Shown here piece after piece: positions 9,274-17,751 of a stretch of DNA of 64,000 bases. The stretch covers positions 310,001 to 374,000 of the forward strand of contig NZ_JBPDIH010000002.1 of assembly GCF_052030545.1 (NCBI RefSeq), in the 5' to 3' direction. Position numbers and translations under genes: made by a program. Source of the DNA: CANMXU01 sp052030545 (lineage in GTDB: Bacteria > Pseudomonadota > Gammaproteobacteria > Enterobacterales > Alteromonadaceae). The notes beneath the pieces were generated by a model. That model saw nothing but the letters and a program-made list of their open reading frames with translations, had not been told where the DNA came from and made no database searches. Position 1 is the first letter of the stretch; every line of letters starts with the position of its first letter.

Positions 9274-10658
9274 TAAACTTGCTCCCCAGTGTGATGTTTT
9301 GAACGCCAGTCTTTGATTGCTTCAACCACGTGTTCCATATGCGCACTGCGTGAACCTTTGACTAAAATTGCTATGTGTTGAGCTTCATCGCTCAGTAAAT
9401 TTGATAGTTGTTTAACTAACATTTCTCGACTACTAAAATGTTGTCCGTTGCCATTAAATGCATCTGAGGCGCTTTGACTCAATACACCTAAGGTCATTAA
9501 ATTATCTATTTTTAAAGACTTAGCGTACTCACCTACTTCTTGATGATAGCTACGTGCTTTTGAACCTAATTCACCCATATCGCCCAAAATTAAAATTCGA
9601 CGGCCTGGGTAACTTGAAAGCAGCTCTGCTGCGGCTTTAACGGATTCAACATTAGCATTATAGGTATCGTCAATCAGTTTAAAATTGTCACCCAAGTGGT
9701 GAAGATTTAAACGCCCACCTACAGTCGCCATATCCGCTAAACCAAGACGAATGTCATCAAGACTTGCGCCACATTCAAGCGCAATATTTGCTGCAGCGAC
9801 GGCATTACAAACATTGTGTTTGCCTGGTACATTTAATTCGATAAATGTACGACCAACTGGTGAATTTAATGAAAAGCTTGCACAGCCGTTATCGTCTAAG
9901 ACAACATTAGAGCTAAAGACATCGGCTTTACCGTCACATGAAAACTTACTGACTTTTTTGTCAGTTAAGCGCCACTGCCATTTATTGGCATAACGACAGT
10001 CTTGTTTATAAATAGCGACGCCGCCCGTAACTAACCCTTCAAAAATTTCGCCTTTAGCGCGAGCCACACCACATAAGTCGCCAAAACCTTCTAAATGAGC
10101 AGCGGCAATATTGTTAATAATGGCGATATCTGGACAAACAAGTCCTGAGGTATACGCAATTTCACCCATATGGTTTGCACCAAGTTCAATTACTGCATAG
10201 TCGTGTTTTTGCTCTAAACGTAATAAAGTTAATGGCACGCCAATATCGTTGTTAAAGTTGCCGTTGGTCGCTAAAACATTACCCAAACGAGATAAAATCG
10301 CCGCAACCATTTCTTTCACAGTGGTTTTACCACTACTGCCGGTTATTGCCACGGTTTTAGGTGCGACACTTGCTTTAACAAAAGCGCCTATTTGGCCTAA
10401 GGCAATGCGGGTATCTTCAACGACAATTTGTGGTAACTGGCTGTCGACTTGATGGTCAACAATTAACGCGCTGCAACCTTGTGTTGATACTTGCTCAACA
10501 AAACGATGACCATCAAAATTTGGTCCTTTCAATGCTAAAAAGACATCATCAGTTGCTAGCGCTCGACTGTCGGTCACAATCGAATTAATGGTAATATTTG
10601 CGCCAATGAGCTTGCCATTTACCGCCTGAGCAATGTCGACTAATGATAATGGGATCAT
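9273..10658 (-). CDS. murF: UDP-MurNAc-tripeptide--D-alanyl-D-alanine ligase
   Basis: MurF adds the D-Ala-D-Ala dipeptide, completing the soluble peptidoglycan precursor. The 461-residue protein shows an N-terminal UDP-binding domain with TDSRA, the P-loop ITGSSGKTTVKEM (about residue 104), NIAAAHLEGFG, the central IDDTYNANVES and a C-terminal Rossmann-like domain with LGDMGELG. Its own substrate partner, Ddl, is encoded later in the same operon. It overlaps murE by 4 bp. Confidence 0.96.
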   Translation of the reverse strand: MIPLSLVDIAQAVNGKLIGANITINSIVTDSRALATDDVFLALKGPNFDGHRFVEQVSTQGCSALIVDHQVDSQLPQIVVEDTRIALGQIGAFVKASVAPKTVAITGSSGKTTVKEMVAAILSRLGNVLATNGNFNNDIGVPLTLLRLEQKHDYAVIELGANHMGEIAYTSGLVCPDIAIINNIAAAHLEGFGDLCGVARAKGEIFEGLVTGGVAIYKQDCRYANKWQWRLTDKKVSKFSCDGKADVFSSNVVLDDNGCASFSLNSPVGRTFIELNVPGKHNVCNAVAAANIALECGASLDDIRLGLADMATVGGRLNLHHLGDNFKLIDDTYNANVESVKAAAELLSSYPGRRILILGDMGELGSKARSYHQEVGEYAKSLKIDNLMTLGVLSQSASDAFNGNGQHFSSREMLVKQLSNLLSDEAQHIAILVKGSRSAHMEHVVEAIKDWRSKHHTGEQV

Positions 10659-12244
10659 AATGTCACCTCGTTGTGGTAAATTGCGTGAACTAAAGCGCGT
10701 TCGTCATACGGCAAAACGTCGTTCCCGATAATGATATTTTTTTCATGGCCTTTTCCGGCAAGCAAAATTACATCCTGCGGACTGGCTTGTGTAACAACCT
10801 TGCTTACCGCTTGCTTGCGATCGAGCATAACGTCCACTTTTTCAGGAAACTGGCAACCGGATAATATATCGTTAGCAATAGCTGAGGCTGATTCACTGCG
10901 TGGATTGTCGTTGGTGATGATAATGCGATCGGCATGTTGCTCGGCGATTTTTCCCATCAGCGAACGTTTACCTTTATCTCTATCGCCACCGCAGCCAAAC
11001 ACTACCCATAACTTGGCAGAACAATGTTTTCGACATGCAAGCAAGGCATTTTCGAGTGCATCAGGTGTATGTGCATAATCAACTACCGTGGTCGCTTTAT
11101 TACTCGCTTCAAAAGTTTCCATTCTGCCGGCAATCGGCTTGATCAGGCTTACCGCTTTAGCAATATCGGTTAAGCTAATATTGCCGGCCAGTAAAACGGC
11201 GATAGCGGCAAGTAAGTTATCAATATTAAAGTCGCCCAATAACGGGCTGTTAATCGCGACATCACCAAGATGAGTGCAGGCAGTAAAATCAACGCCGTGG
11301 GCATGATGGTGGATATTTTCAGCAACGAGGTATTGTGAATATTGTTTAATTTTCTCTGATTTGCCATAGACAATAACTGGCTGATTATTTAATGCGTTGT
11401 CGTCATTTAGCCAAACGTTAGCTTGCTCATCGTCGCCATTAATCACTGCAGTTTGTTTGGCATGCTCAGCAAATATCTTGTATTTCGCGGCCGCATATTC
11501 ATCCATGCTGTTGTGATAATCTAAATGATCACGGCTTAAGTTAGTAAAGACGCTAATATCGAATAACTCATTGGTTACTCTGCGCTGCGCCAATGCATGA
11601 GAGGACACTTCCATCGCCACATGCGAAATATTGTCTTGGGCAAAACCGGCTAACAAGGTTAATAATTGCGTTGCGCCCGGCGTGGTATTGTTGATTGGCG
11701 TAAGTTGATTCAATCGACCAGCGCCAACCGTACCGATAATGCCGCAAGCGTGATTATTGGCTTCAAGCAAGTTCGCGATAATTTGGCTTGTGGTGGTTTT
11801 ACCATTGGTGCCTGTAATACCAACCATAGTTAACTGCTGCTGAGGCTGTTGATAATAATCACTTGCCAAGTGATATAAATGCTCAGACAGTTGATAAAAA
11901 CTAACAATAGCGACTGGTGCATGTTCAGCATTTTCTCTTGCGACATAGCGAATTTGACCGTGTTGCGTTGAGGTTTCACATTGCGCAATCACTAAATTTG
12001 CACCTTGGGCGATTGCTTTATCGATATATTGGCAACCATTGGTGTCGTGGCCAAATACCGCAACAAATATATCACCTGATTTTACTGCACGGCTATCGTT
12101 TACTAACTCATTCAGAACCAGATCTTCGCCTTGGCTTAGGACAAACTCATGGTCAAGTTCAATCTCAAATTGGGCCAACGCTTTGCTGATGCGCGTTAAT
12201 GCATTTTCAGTAAAATAAGAAGAGTGGCTTGCGCTAGGCATCAT
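10655..12244 (-). CDS. murE: UDP-MurNAc-L-Ala-D-Glu--meso-diaminopimelate ligase
   Basis: MurE adds the third stem residue. The DNPRSE motif near residue 427 is the known determinant for meso-diaminopimelate rather than lysine, consistent with a Gram-negative cell wall. Other motifs are VNDSRAV in the UDP-binding domain, the P-loop GITGTNGKTTTSQ and NLSRDHLDYH. The protein has 529 residues, somewhat longer than E. coli MurE (495), with the extra length mainly in a longer N-terminus and small insertions. The frame overlaps the end of ftsI by 11 bp. The first codons are ATG-ATG; either could initiate. Confidence 0.95.
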   Translation of the reverse strand: MMPSASHSSYFTENALTRISKALAQFEIELDHEFVLSQGEDLVLNELVNDSRAVKSGDIFVAVFGHDTNGCQYIDKAIAQGANLVIAQCETSTQHGQIRYVARENAEHAPVAIVSFYQLSEHLYHLASDYYQQPQQQLTMVGITGTNGKTTTSQIIANLLEANNHACGIIGTVGAGRLNQLTPINNTTPGATQLLTLLAGFAQDNISHVAMEVSSHALAQRRVTNELFDISVFTNLSRDHLDYHNSMDEYAAAKYKIFAEHAKQTAVINGDDEQANVWLNDDNALNNQPVIVYGKSEKIKQYSQYLVAENIHHHAHGVDFTACTHLGDVAINSPLLGDFNIDNLLAAIAVLLAGNISLTDIAKAVSLIKPIAGRMETFEASNKATTVVDYAHTPDALENALLACRKHCSAKLWVVFGCGGDRDKGKRSLMGKIAEQHADRIIITNDNPRSESASAIANDILSGCQFPEKVDVMLDRKQAVSKVVTQASPQDVILLAGKGHEKNIIIGNDVLPYDERALVHAIYHNEVTL

Positions 12245-14006
12245 TGCTCTCCTTTTTATTTTTAGCTTTATTCTGGTTTTTATGAGCCATTTGAATTGGT
12301 TGATCTGGCGCGATATTTAATAACTGCAATGAGCCTTTCATTACCCGTGAAAATACCGGCGCTGCAATATCGCCGCCGTGATATAAATCGCCGCCGGGTT
12401 CATTAATCACCACAACAATAGCAATTTCCGGATCTGAAATTGGCGCCACGCCAGCAAACAAGCCAACATAATCATTACCATAACTTCCCGCTAAGGCTTT
12501 AATAGCCGTTCCTGTTTTACCGCCAACGCGATAACCCGCGACTTTCGCCTTTTCAACTTTTTCATCAACAACATGCTCAAGCATGTTAACCACTTTGCGA
12601 CTAAAGCCTTTTGAAAATGTTTGCTCTGGCTCAGCTTGCAGCTCATCAACTAACTCAGTACCTTTTTTGATGATGGTTAACGGTTGCTTAATGCCATCAT
12701 TGGCTAAGGTTGAATAAAAACGTGCCAGTTGCAGTGGTGTGATCGCTAAGCCATAGCCCCAAGATAAAGTTGCTAATTCAAATTCTGACCAACGAGAACG
12801 ATCGTGCATCATGCCGACACTTTCACCCACTAACCCTGTGCCAGTATCTTCACCAAAACCCGCGTCAAAAAACTTGTCCAATAAAAACTCTTTAGGCACC
12901 GACAAAGCTAGTTTGGTGGTGCCCATATTGGATGAGGTAACTAAGATGTCGGTCAAGCTTAACTTACCGCGGTTTATTGGGTCGCTGACCCTTCGCCCTC
13001 CGAGCCGCATCCACCCCGGACTGGTGTTAATAATGTCGTTGTCGGCTACCGAACCAAATTCTAATGCGGTTAACATAGTTAAAGGTTTCATGGTTGAGCC
13101 GGGTTCATAAATGTCGGTGATCGCGCGATTTCTAAATCGATGAATAGCGGTGTTTTGTCGGTTATTGGGGTTATAAGAAGGGCTGTTCACCATGGCTAAA
13201 ATTTCACCGGTATTAACATTGGTCACCACTACCGAGCCTGACGTTGCCTTAAAAGCTTCAACCGCGCCTTTTAATTCTTTATAAGCAAGCGCTTGAATAC
13301 GTTGGTCGATACTAAGCACAATATTTTGCGGTTTAGTTGACTCTTCCACCGATAAAATTTCAATTTTTCGACCTTTAGCATCTTTGCGAAAACGCTTCGC
13401 ACCGTTAGTGCCCGTTAGTAGTTGGTCGTAAACACGCTCTATGCCTTCGATACCTTTATCATCTACATCGGTAAAACCAACCACATGGGCACTAATTTCA
13501 CCTGCTGGGTAAAAACGTTTTGATTCTTTACGTAAATGAATCCCTGGAATTTTTAATTCGCGAATGTAATTTGCCATCGCTGGCGAGACTTGGCGCTCAA
13601 CATAAACAAAACGCTTACGCGGATTGGTACCAACACGTTTGGTTAATGTTTTAACGTCTTGCCCTAAAACGTCTGCCAGAGCTTGCCAATGATCTTTCAT
13701 AGCAAGCGCTTGCTTTTCAATAATAATTTTTGGATCTGCCCAAACAGTTTCAACCGGCACACTAACGGCCAGTTCGTCACCATTACGATCAACAATCGAG
13801 CCACGCTGCACGGTATGGGTCGCCACGCGAAGTGAACGGCGATCCCCTTGCTTTTTCAGCATATCCGGTTCAATTATTTGGATATATGCAGTACGTGCCA
13901 TTAAGCCAGCATAAATCGCAATCACAATAGCGATCACAACGTAAAAACGCCATGCTACTGTGCTTGGTTTGTATTTATTGCTTGCTCTTTTTGCCACGTT
14001 TTTCAT
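12234..14006 (-). CDS. ftsI: FtsI (PBP3), septal peptidoglycan transpeptidase
   Basis: Class B penicillin-binding protein that crosslinks septal peptidoglycan with FtsW. The 590-residue product has a basic cytoplasmic tail, one transmembrane helix at about residues 20-42, the pedestal domain (RGSIVDRNGDELA), and the transpeptidase domain with the active-site STMK after YEPG, SSN in the second motif and KTGT in the third. All catalytic motifs are intact. It begins 4 bp inside the end of ftsL (ATGA) and its end overlaps murE. Confidence 0.96.
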   Translation of the reverse strand: MKNVAKRASNKYKPSTVAWRFYVVIAIVIAIYAGLMARTAYIQIIEPDMLKKQGDRRSLRVATHTVQRGSIVDRNGDELAVSVPVETVWADPKIIIEKQALAMKDHWQALADVLGQDVKTLTKRVGTNPRKRFVYVERQVSPAMANYIRELKIPGIHLRKESKRFYPAGEISAHVVGFTDVDDKGIEGIERVYDQLLTGTNGAKRFRKDAKGRKIEILSVEESTKPQNIVLSIDQRIQALAYKELKGAVEAFKATSGSVVVTNVNTGEILAMVNSPSYNPNNRQNTAIHRFRNRAITDIYEPGSTMKPLTMLTALEFGSVADNDIINTSPGWMRLGGRRVSDPINRGKLSLTDILVTSSNMGTTKLALSVPKEFLLDKFFDAGFGEDTGTGLVGESVGMMHDRSRWSEFELATLSWGYGLAITPLQLARFYSTLANDGIKQPLTIIKKGTELVDELQAEPEQTFSKGFSRKVVNMLEHVVDEKVEKAKVAGYRVGGKTGTAIKALAGSYGNDYVGLFAGVAPISDPEIAIVVVINEPGGDLYHGGDIAAPVFSRVMKGSLQLLNIAPDQPIQMAHKNQNKAKNKKESNDA

Positions 14007-14317
14007 GGGTGTTTTATTATCACTTCCGAATCGACACTAGGTCGTTGCATATTCAACAATTTTGCTGCTTTTGTTTCTATTGCGCTGTGCTCTGCCAAAC
14101 TGTTTTGTTCGAGCAACAAGTTGCGCCATTCAATATCTAATTCATCACGCTCGGTGAGCATTACTTCTAAGCTACTGGTGGCTTGTCGATTTAAGTGGGT
14201 ATAATAAATTACCGCAAACGACGATATCACCACTGATATCATTATCGCGTACGTCCACTTATGACGTTTAATGTCATGCCAAACATCAAATGCAAGCACA
14301 ACCTTTGCCGACGCCAT
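14003..14317 (-). CDS. ftsL: FtsL, divisome bitopic protein
   Basis: FtsL is a small bitopic inner membrane protein that forms the FtsQLB complex and activates FtsWI. The 104-residue product has a short cytoplasmic segment, one transmembrane helix at about residues 22-42 and a periplasmic heptad-rich segment (LEVMLTERDELDIEWRNLLL) suited to a coiled coil. Size and position between rsmH (2 bp gap) and ftsI (4 bp overlap) are diagnostic, because sequence conservation in this family is poor. Confidence 0.93.
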   Translation of the reverse strand: MASAKVVLAFDVWHDIKRHKWTYAIMISVVISSFAVIYYTHLNRQATSSLEVMLTERDELDIEWRNLLLEQNSLAEHSAIETKAAKLLNMQRPSVDSEVIIKHP

Positions 14318-14319
14318 GG

Positions 14320-15261
14320 TTAATCAGCCAACCTTTGCGCGACACGTAATACCGAACTACGTGAACGCACGTTTTCATCCACTTCCTGCTTGCTGGGTTT
14401 TTGTCGTTTACCGACTAAGGCAAGCTTTTTCCCTTTTTGCACTTCTGCTTCGCTAATAGGTAAGCCGCGCGGCACCTTTTTTCCTTGCGAATGTTTTTTC
14501 ATAAACTGTTTAACTAAACGATCTTCTAACGAGTGAAAACTGATCACTACTAAGCGGCCACTTTCAGCAAGCACGTTAAGTGACGCTGCCAGTGCTTTTT
14601 CAATTTGCTCAAGCTCGCTATTAATGTACATGCGGATCGCTTGAAAGCTGCGTGTTGCTGGGTGCTTTTTAATTTCACGTTGTGGCGCTGTTGTTTTAAT
14701 TAGTTTGGCTAATTCACCCGTGCGCGTTAGTGGGTGTTCCTCTCGACTATCAACAATGGCATTGGCAATGCGCCAAGCATGTTTTTCTTCACCAAACGTG
14801 CGCAGTACCCAGGTAATATCTTCAACATCAGCTTTTGCTAGCCACTCTGCCGCCGTTTGGCCACGAGTGGTGTCCATGCGCATATCTAATGGACCGTCTT
14901 TCATAAAACTAAAGCCACGTTCAGCTTCATCAAGTTGTGGTGACGACACGCCAAGATCGAGTAAAACACCATCAACTTGTTTCATTAATTGATGCTGTTC
15001 AACAATGTTTTCTAGCTCAGCAAAGCCTTGGTGTTCAATAACAAACCTGTCATCGTCAGCAAATTTTTCAGCAGCTGCTATAGCTGTTGGATCGCGATCG
15101 ATCGCAATCAAACGCCCTTGCGCAGACAATTTAGAAAGAATAAGTGATGAGTGCCCGCCACGGCCGAAAGTACAGTCGATGTATGTACCGTCTGGTTTTA
15201 TGTCTAGTGCGGTTACTGCTTCTTCAAGCAATACCGAAATATGTGACTTATCTGTATGCAT
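14320..15261 (-). CDS. rsmH: RsmH, 16S rRNA m4C1402 N4-methyltransferase
   Basis: RsmH (formerly MraW) methylates N4 of cytosine 1402 in the decoding region of 16S rRNA using S-adenosylmethionine. The 313-residue protein has the SAM loop DCTFGRGGHS near residue 30, LLDLGVSSPQLD around 100, the helical insert with TRTFQA-like TRSFQAIR, and VISFHSLEDRLVKQF. Length and motifs match the family closely. It lies 36 bp downstream of mraZ and is the second gene of the division cluster. Confidence 0.97.
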   Translation of the reverse strand: MHTDKSHISVLLEEAVTALDIKPDGTYIDCTFGRGGHSSLILSKLSAQGRLIAIDRDPTAIAAAEKFADDDRFVIEHQGFAELENIVEQHQLMKQVDGVLLDLGVSSPQLDEAERGFSFMKDGPLDMRMDTTRGQTAAEWLAKADVEDITWVLRTFGEEKHAWRIANAIVDSREEHPLTRTGELAKLIKTTAPQREIKKHPATRSFQAIRMYINSELEQIEKALAASLNVLAESGRLVVISFHSLEDRLVKQFMKKHSQGKKVPRGLPISEAEVQKGKKLALVGKRQKPSKQEVDENVRSRSSVLRVAQRLAD

Positions 15262-15297
15262 TTTTTTTGTTAAACGCCGTCTAATTATCGTTTTTAA

Positions 15298-15756
15298 TTA
15301 CAGGGATAAATCAAGTAGTCGATCTGTCAGCTCAATTTCACCCGATTGAATTTTTGCTATGCCTTGTTGCATTTGTGCTTGCCAAGCACTTTCGCTCCAA
15401 ATTTCGAATTTCTTTAACTGACCTACCAACATAATATTTTTTTCTAACCCTGCGTGCTGCCTTAATGGACCATTGATCAATAAGCGACCGCTTTTATCGA
15501 CATCACAATCAGAGGCATTGCCTAACAACACTTGTTGCAATAAACGCTCTTGTGGATTCATGCTCGATAAATTACAGAGTTTTAATTCAATTTCTTCCCA
15601 TTCAGGGAGTGGATAAAGCAATAAACAGGGATGTTGAATATCTACAGTACAGACCATTTTTCCTTGGCAATCGGCAAAAAGCTCCTCGCGATACTTTGTC
15701 GGTATCGTGATTCTGTTTTTGCTATCTAACGTGATTGCGCTGGCGCCTCTAAACAT
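15298..15756 (-). CDS. mraZ: MraZ, transcriptional regulator of the division cluster
   Basis: MraZ is a SpoVT/AbrB-fold DNA-binding protein that represses its own operon by binding direct repeats in the promoter region. The 152-residue protein contains two copies of the fold, with the conserved N-terminal MFRGASAITLDSKNRITIP and a second copy at DCDVDKSGRLLI; this is the standard length. It is the first gene of the cluster and a matching operator lies directly upstream, so autoregulation is well supported by the sequence. Confidence 0.97.
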   Translation of the reverse strand: MFRGASAITLDSKNRITIPTKYREELFADCQGKMVCTVDIQHPCLLLYPLPEWEEIELKLCNLSSMNPQERLLQQVLLGNASDCDVDKSGRLLINGPLRQHAGLEKNIMLVGQLKKFEIWSESAWQAQMQQGIAKIQSGEIELTDRLLDLSL

Positions 15757-15772
15757 AACCCTATTCTTTTTA

Positions 15773-15812
15773 TGGGACCATCATTGATCCACTATTTCCC
15801 ACTTTTCTCCAC
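15773..15812 (-). promoter_or_regulatory. MraZ operator, four 10-nt direct repeats
   Basis: Read on the minus strand, four consecutive 10-nt units begin GTGGA, GTGGG, GTGGA and GATGG. This matches the known MraZ operator pattern of TGGG-like boxes separated by 5 nt (10-nt period). The array sits between the promoter and the mraZ start codon at 15756. The first three units are good matches; the fourth is weaker. Confidence 0.82.
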
Positions 15813-15820
15813 ATTGATAC

Positions 15821-15850
15821 AGTTTAGAGAGTAAAGTAAAGCTATGTCAA
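15821..15850 (-). promoter_or_regulatory. Sigma70-type promoter of the division cluster
   Basis: On the minus strand a perfect -35 TTGACA (15845-15850) is followed after 18 nt by TAAACT (15821-15826) as -10. The MraZ repeats start about 9 bp downstream, so MraZ binding would overlap the initiation region. The remaining DNA from 15851 to 16056, up to the end of the neighbouring permease gene, shows nothing else recognisable. Confidence 0.7.
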
Positions 15851-16056
15851 GCAAAGATTGTTGATTTTGAATAGGACGATCACCAATAAAATTAAGGCTT
15901 TTGGCGAAGTTTATGAAATTGTGGGCTTTTGTGGATCTGTGCCCCATAAAACCGGTAAAAATGTTCTAAATAATGAATTTTTGTGCATTTAAAGGAATAA
16001 AAAGGAGTTCAAATTGTTGTAACAAGTGATGTCAGTGGGATCGAGCGCTTTTACTT

Positions 16057-16944
16057 TTAGATGCCAACAATGCCAATCACTAATAACCAGCTAGCAAAAA
16101 ATAGTTTTAACCGTGTTGCCGATAAATGAGTGACTAACGTTTTGGCAAATATTCCACCCAGCACTGCACCGGGCCCGGCGAAAATAACCACTTGCCAAAA
16201 AACTTGAAAATTGACTAAGGTATGTTGCCAAATAGCTGCCCAAACAGAAATTGCTGAGATAACCACCGCAGCAGCAACGGCCATACTGATATCGAAGCGT
16301 CTAATGATCAAGTAAATCGCCAGCAACTCGCCAACGCCAACAGAAAGCCATGCGGTTACTGCGCCGCCAAATAAACCAATCGCACTGAGTATTAACCAAT
16401 CGTACCAATAAATCTGGCTACGCTCTCGATGTGGTTTTAACCAAAGTACGCTGGCAACAATAAAGACACCAATTAACAATGAAAACCAACTGAAACTGTT
16501 ATGCAAAGAGGCAGGTGATTTCACCTCAAGCCAATAGGTAGCAGCAATACCAATCACCGAAGTTATTGAGGTAATGGCAATGATACGTTTAAAGCCCTGC
16601 CAAAGCTTAAGTTCACGTTTTTCTGCGTGATAATGGCGATACCACGTAATTGCGCCTGCGGTCATACCAAAACATTGAATACCAAAACTGGTAGCAATTG
16701 CTTGTGCTTCGGTAAAGTTAAGCTGGTTAAACATGGGAATGAATATCACTCCGCCACCAGCGCCGGTTGAATTGGCAAAAATAGCGCCGAGCACACCTAA
16801 AAAGCTAAACGGTGCATAATCCAATATTTCGGAGGCATTTATGGGTGATAAGACAAGCATCAGCAGCCATAAAAAAGCGAAAAGCAAGAAATAGAACAGC
16901 GGTTGTTTTTTCATAAATTTTATTATTTTAATCACTTGGCTCAT
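16057..16944 (-). CDS. TauE/SafE (TSUP) family membrane permease
   Basis: A polytopic inner membrane protein of 295 residues with about eight hydrophobic segments. The segment GAIFANSTGAGGGVIFIP near residue 55 is the N-terminal repeat motif of the TauE/SafE (TSUP) family, and GGAVTAWLSVGVGE is the second repeat at about 195, giving the two-fold repeat of these anion permeases. Members export or import sulfite, sulfoacetate, taurine or similar anions; the substrate cannot be assigned here because there are no sulfur genes next to it. An internal ATG at residue 11 is an alternative start. Confidence 0.8.
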   Translation of the reverse strand: MSQVIKIIKFMKKQPLFYFLLFAFLWLLMLVLSPINASEILDYAPFSFLGVLGAIFANSTGAGGGVIFIPMFNQLNFTEAQAIATSFGIQCFGMTAGAITWYRHYHAEKRELKLWQGFKRIIAITSITSVIGIAATYWLEVKSPASLHNSFSWFSLLIGVFIVASVLWLKPHRERSQIYWYDWLILSAIGLFGGAVTAWLSVGVGELLAIYLIIRRFDISMAVAAAVVISAISVWAAIWQHTLVNFQVFWQVVIFAGPGAVLGGIFAKTLVTHLSATRLKLFFASWLLVIGIVGI

Positions 16945-17018
16945 TTACGATAACGCTTAAATACATAGCAAGGCTGCTTTAAAAGCAGCTCAAGCATTGT
17001 TGGCAGTTTTAATCACCA

Positions 17019-17519
17019 CTAACTTTTTTCATTGGGGGACTGGCTAACAATATACGCTAAAGCTTCTTTAGATAATACACTGTTAGATATATAGTTTTTA
17101 CCTTTAGCATGAATAATCAATACACCTAACTCGGTACTTTCTACTTGCGAGATTTCAGACCAAGTTAGTGCGTTATTAACATAATGAGATTGGTTATGAA
17201 TGCCCTTTTCATCAATAGTTAAGGTGACTTTACTGCCTGATGCGCGACCAAGCATTTGTCTGGTCACCCACCACGGCTTTTGATAATAGGTCGCCACTGC
17301 ATCTAAAACACCGAGTGCCACGATAAACCAAGCAACATATTTGTCGTTATCGCTAAACAATAAAAACGCTAATCCCACTAACACTAATAATGCTGCCTTA
17401 GTGTAAATTTTCAATCCGCGATCTAAAGGAACAGATTGACTGTAACATTCTTGAAAATGTGCTTTATCTAATAGGTAACTAGTCGTGTACGAAAATGGTG
17501 TATTCATAAAATCATGCAA
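17019..17519 (-). CDS. YcxB-like small membrane protein, function unknown
   Basis: A 166-residue protein with an N-terminal segment (FSYTTSYLLDKAHFQECY), two hydrophobic helices at about residues 43-76 and a C-terminal soluble beta-rich domain (VTLTIDEKGIHNQS...TWSEISQVESTELGVLI). This layout is that of the YcxB-like family, whose function is not known. Codon 5 is a second in-frame ATG and may be the real start; neither has a convincing ribosome binding site. A hairpin (16973-16989) follows the gene. It is divergent from the aminopeptidase gene. Confidence 0.65.
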   Translation of the reverse strand: MHDFMNTPFSYTTSYLLDKAHFQECYSQSVPLDRGLKIYTKAALLVLVGLAFLLFSDNDKYVAWFIVALGVLDAVATYYQKPWWVTRQMLGRASGSKVTLTIDEKGIHNQSHYVNNALTWSEISQVESTELGVLIIHAKGKNYISNSVLSKEALAYIVSQSPNEKS

Positions 17520-17751
17520 TAACGAAAAAACGCTAGTGTACCCATAACGGCTTAGCCTTAACAGTTTTTAATTGCTTGCTCGCGTAAATCATCGTGTGTA
17601 GATGATAAATTACAAAACAGATCAAAATAGCCGCTAAAATACTGCGAATTTTGCATTGCTAAACTGGCTAAGAAAAAACAGACAAAGTACACTCAAGACA
17701 CAAGCAGTAAATATACACAATCGATTAATTACGACAAACGTAAGGCAGAAA

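Noticed and set aside
10731..11078. 115-codon plus-strand ORF inside murE
   Set aside because: Antisense shadow of a conserved core gene, with no promoter or ribosome binding site.
15920..15945. DnaA-box-like TGTGGATCT near mraZ
   Set aside because: It differs from the consensus at two positions and stands alone; no origin features nearby.
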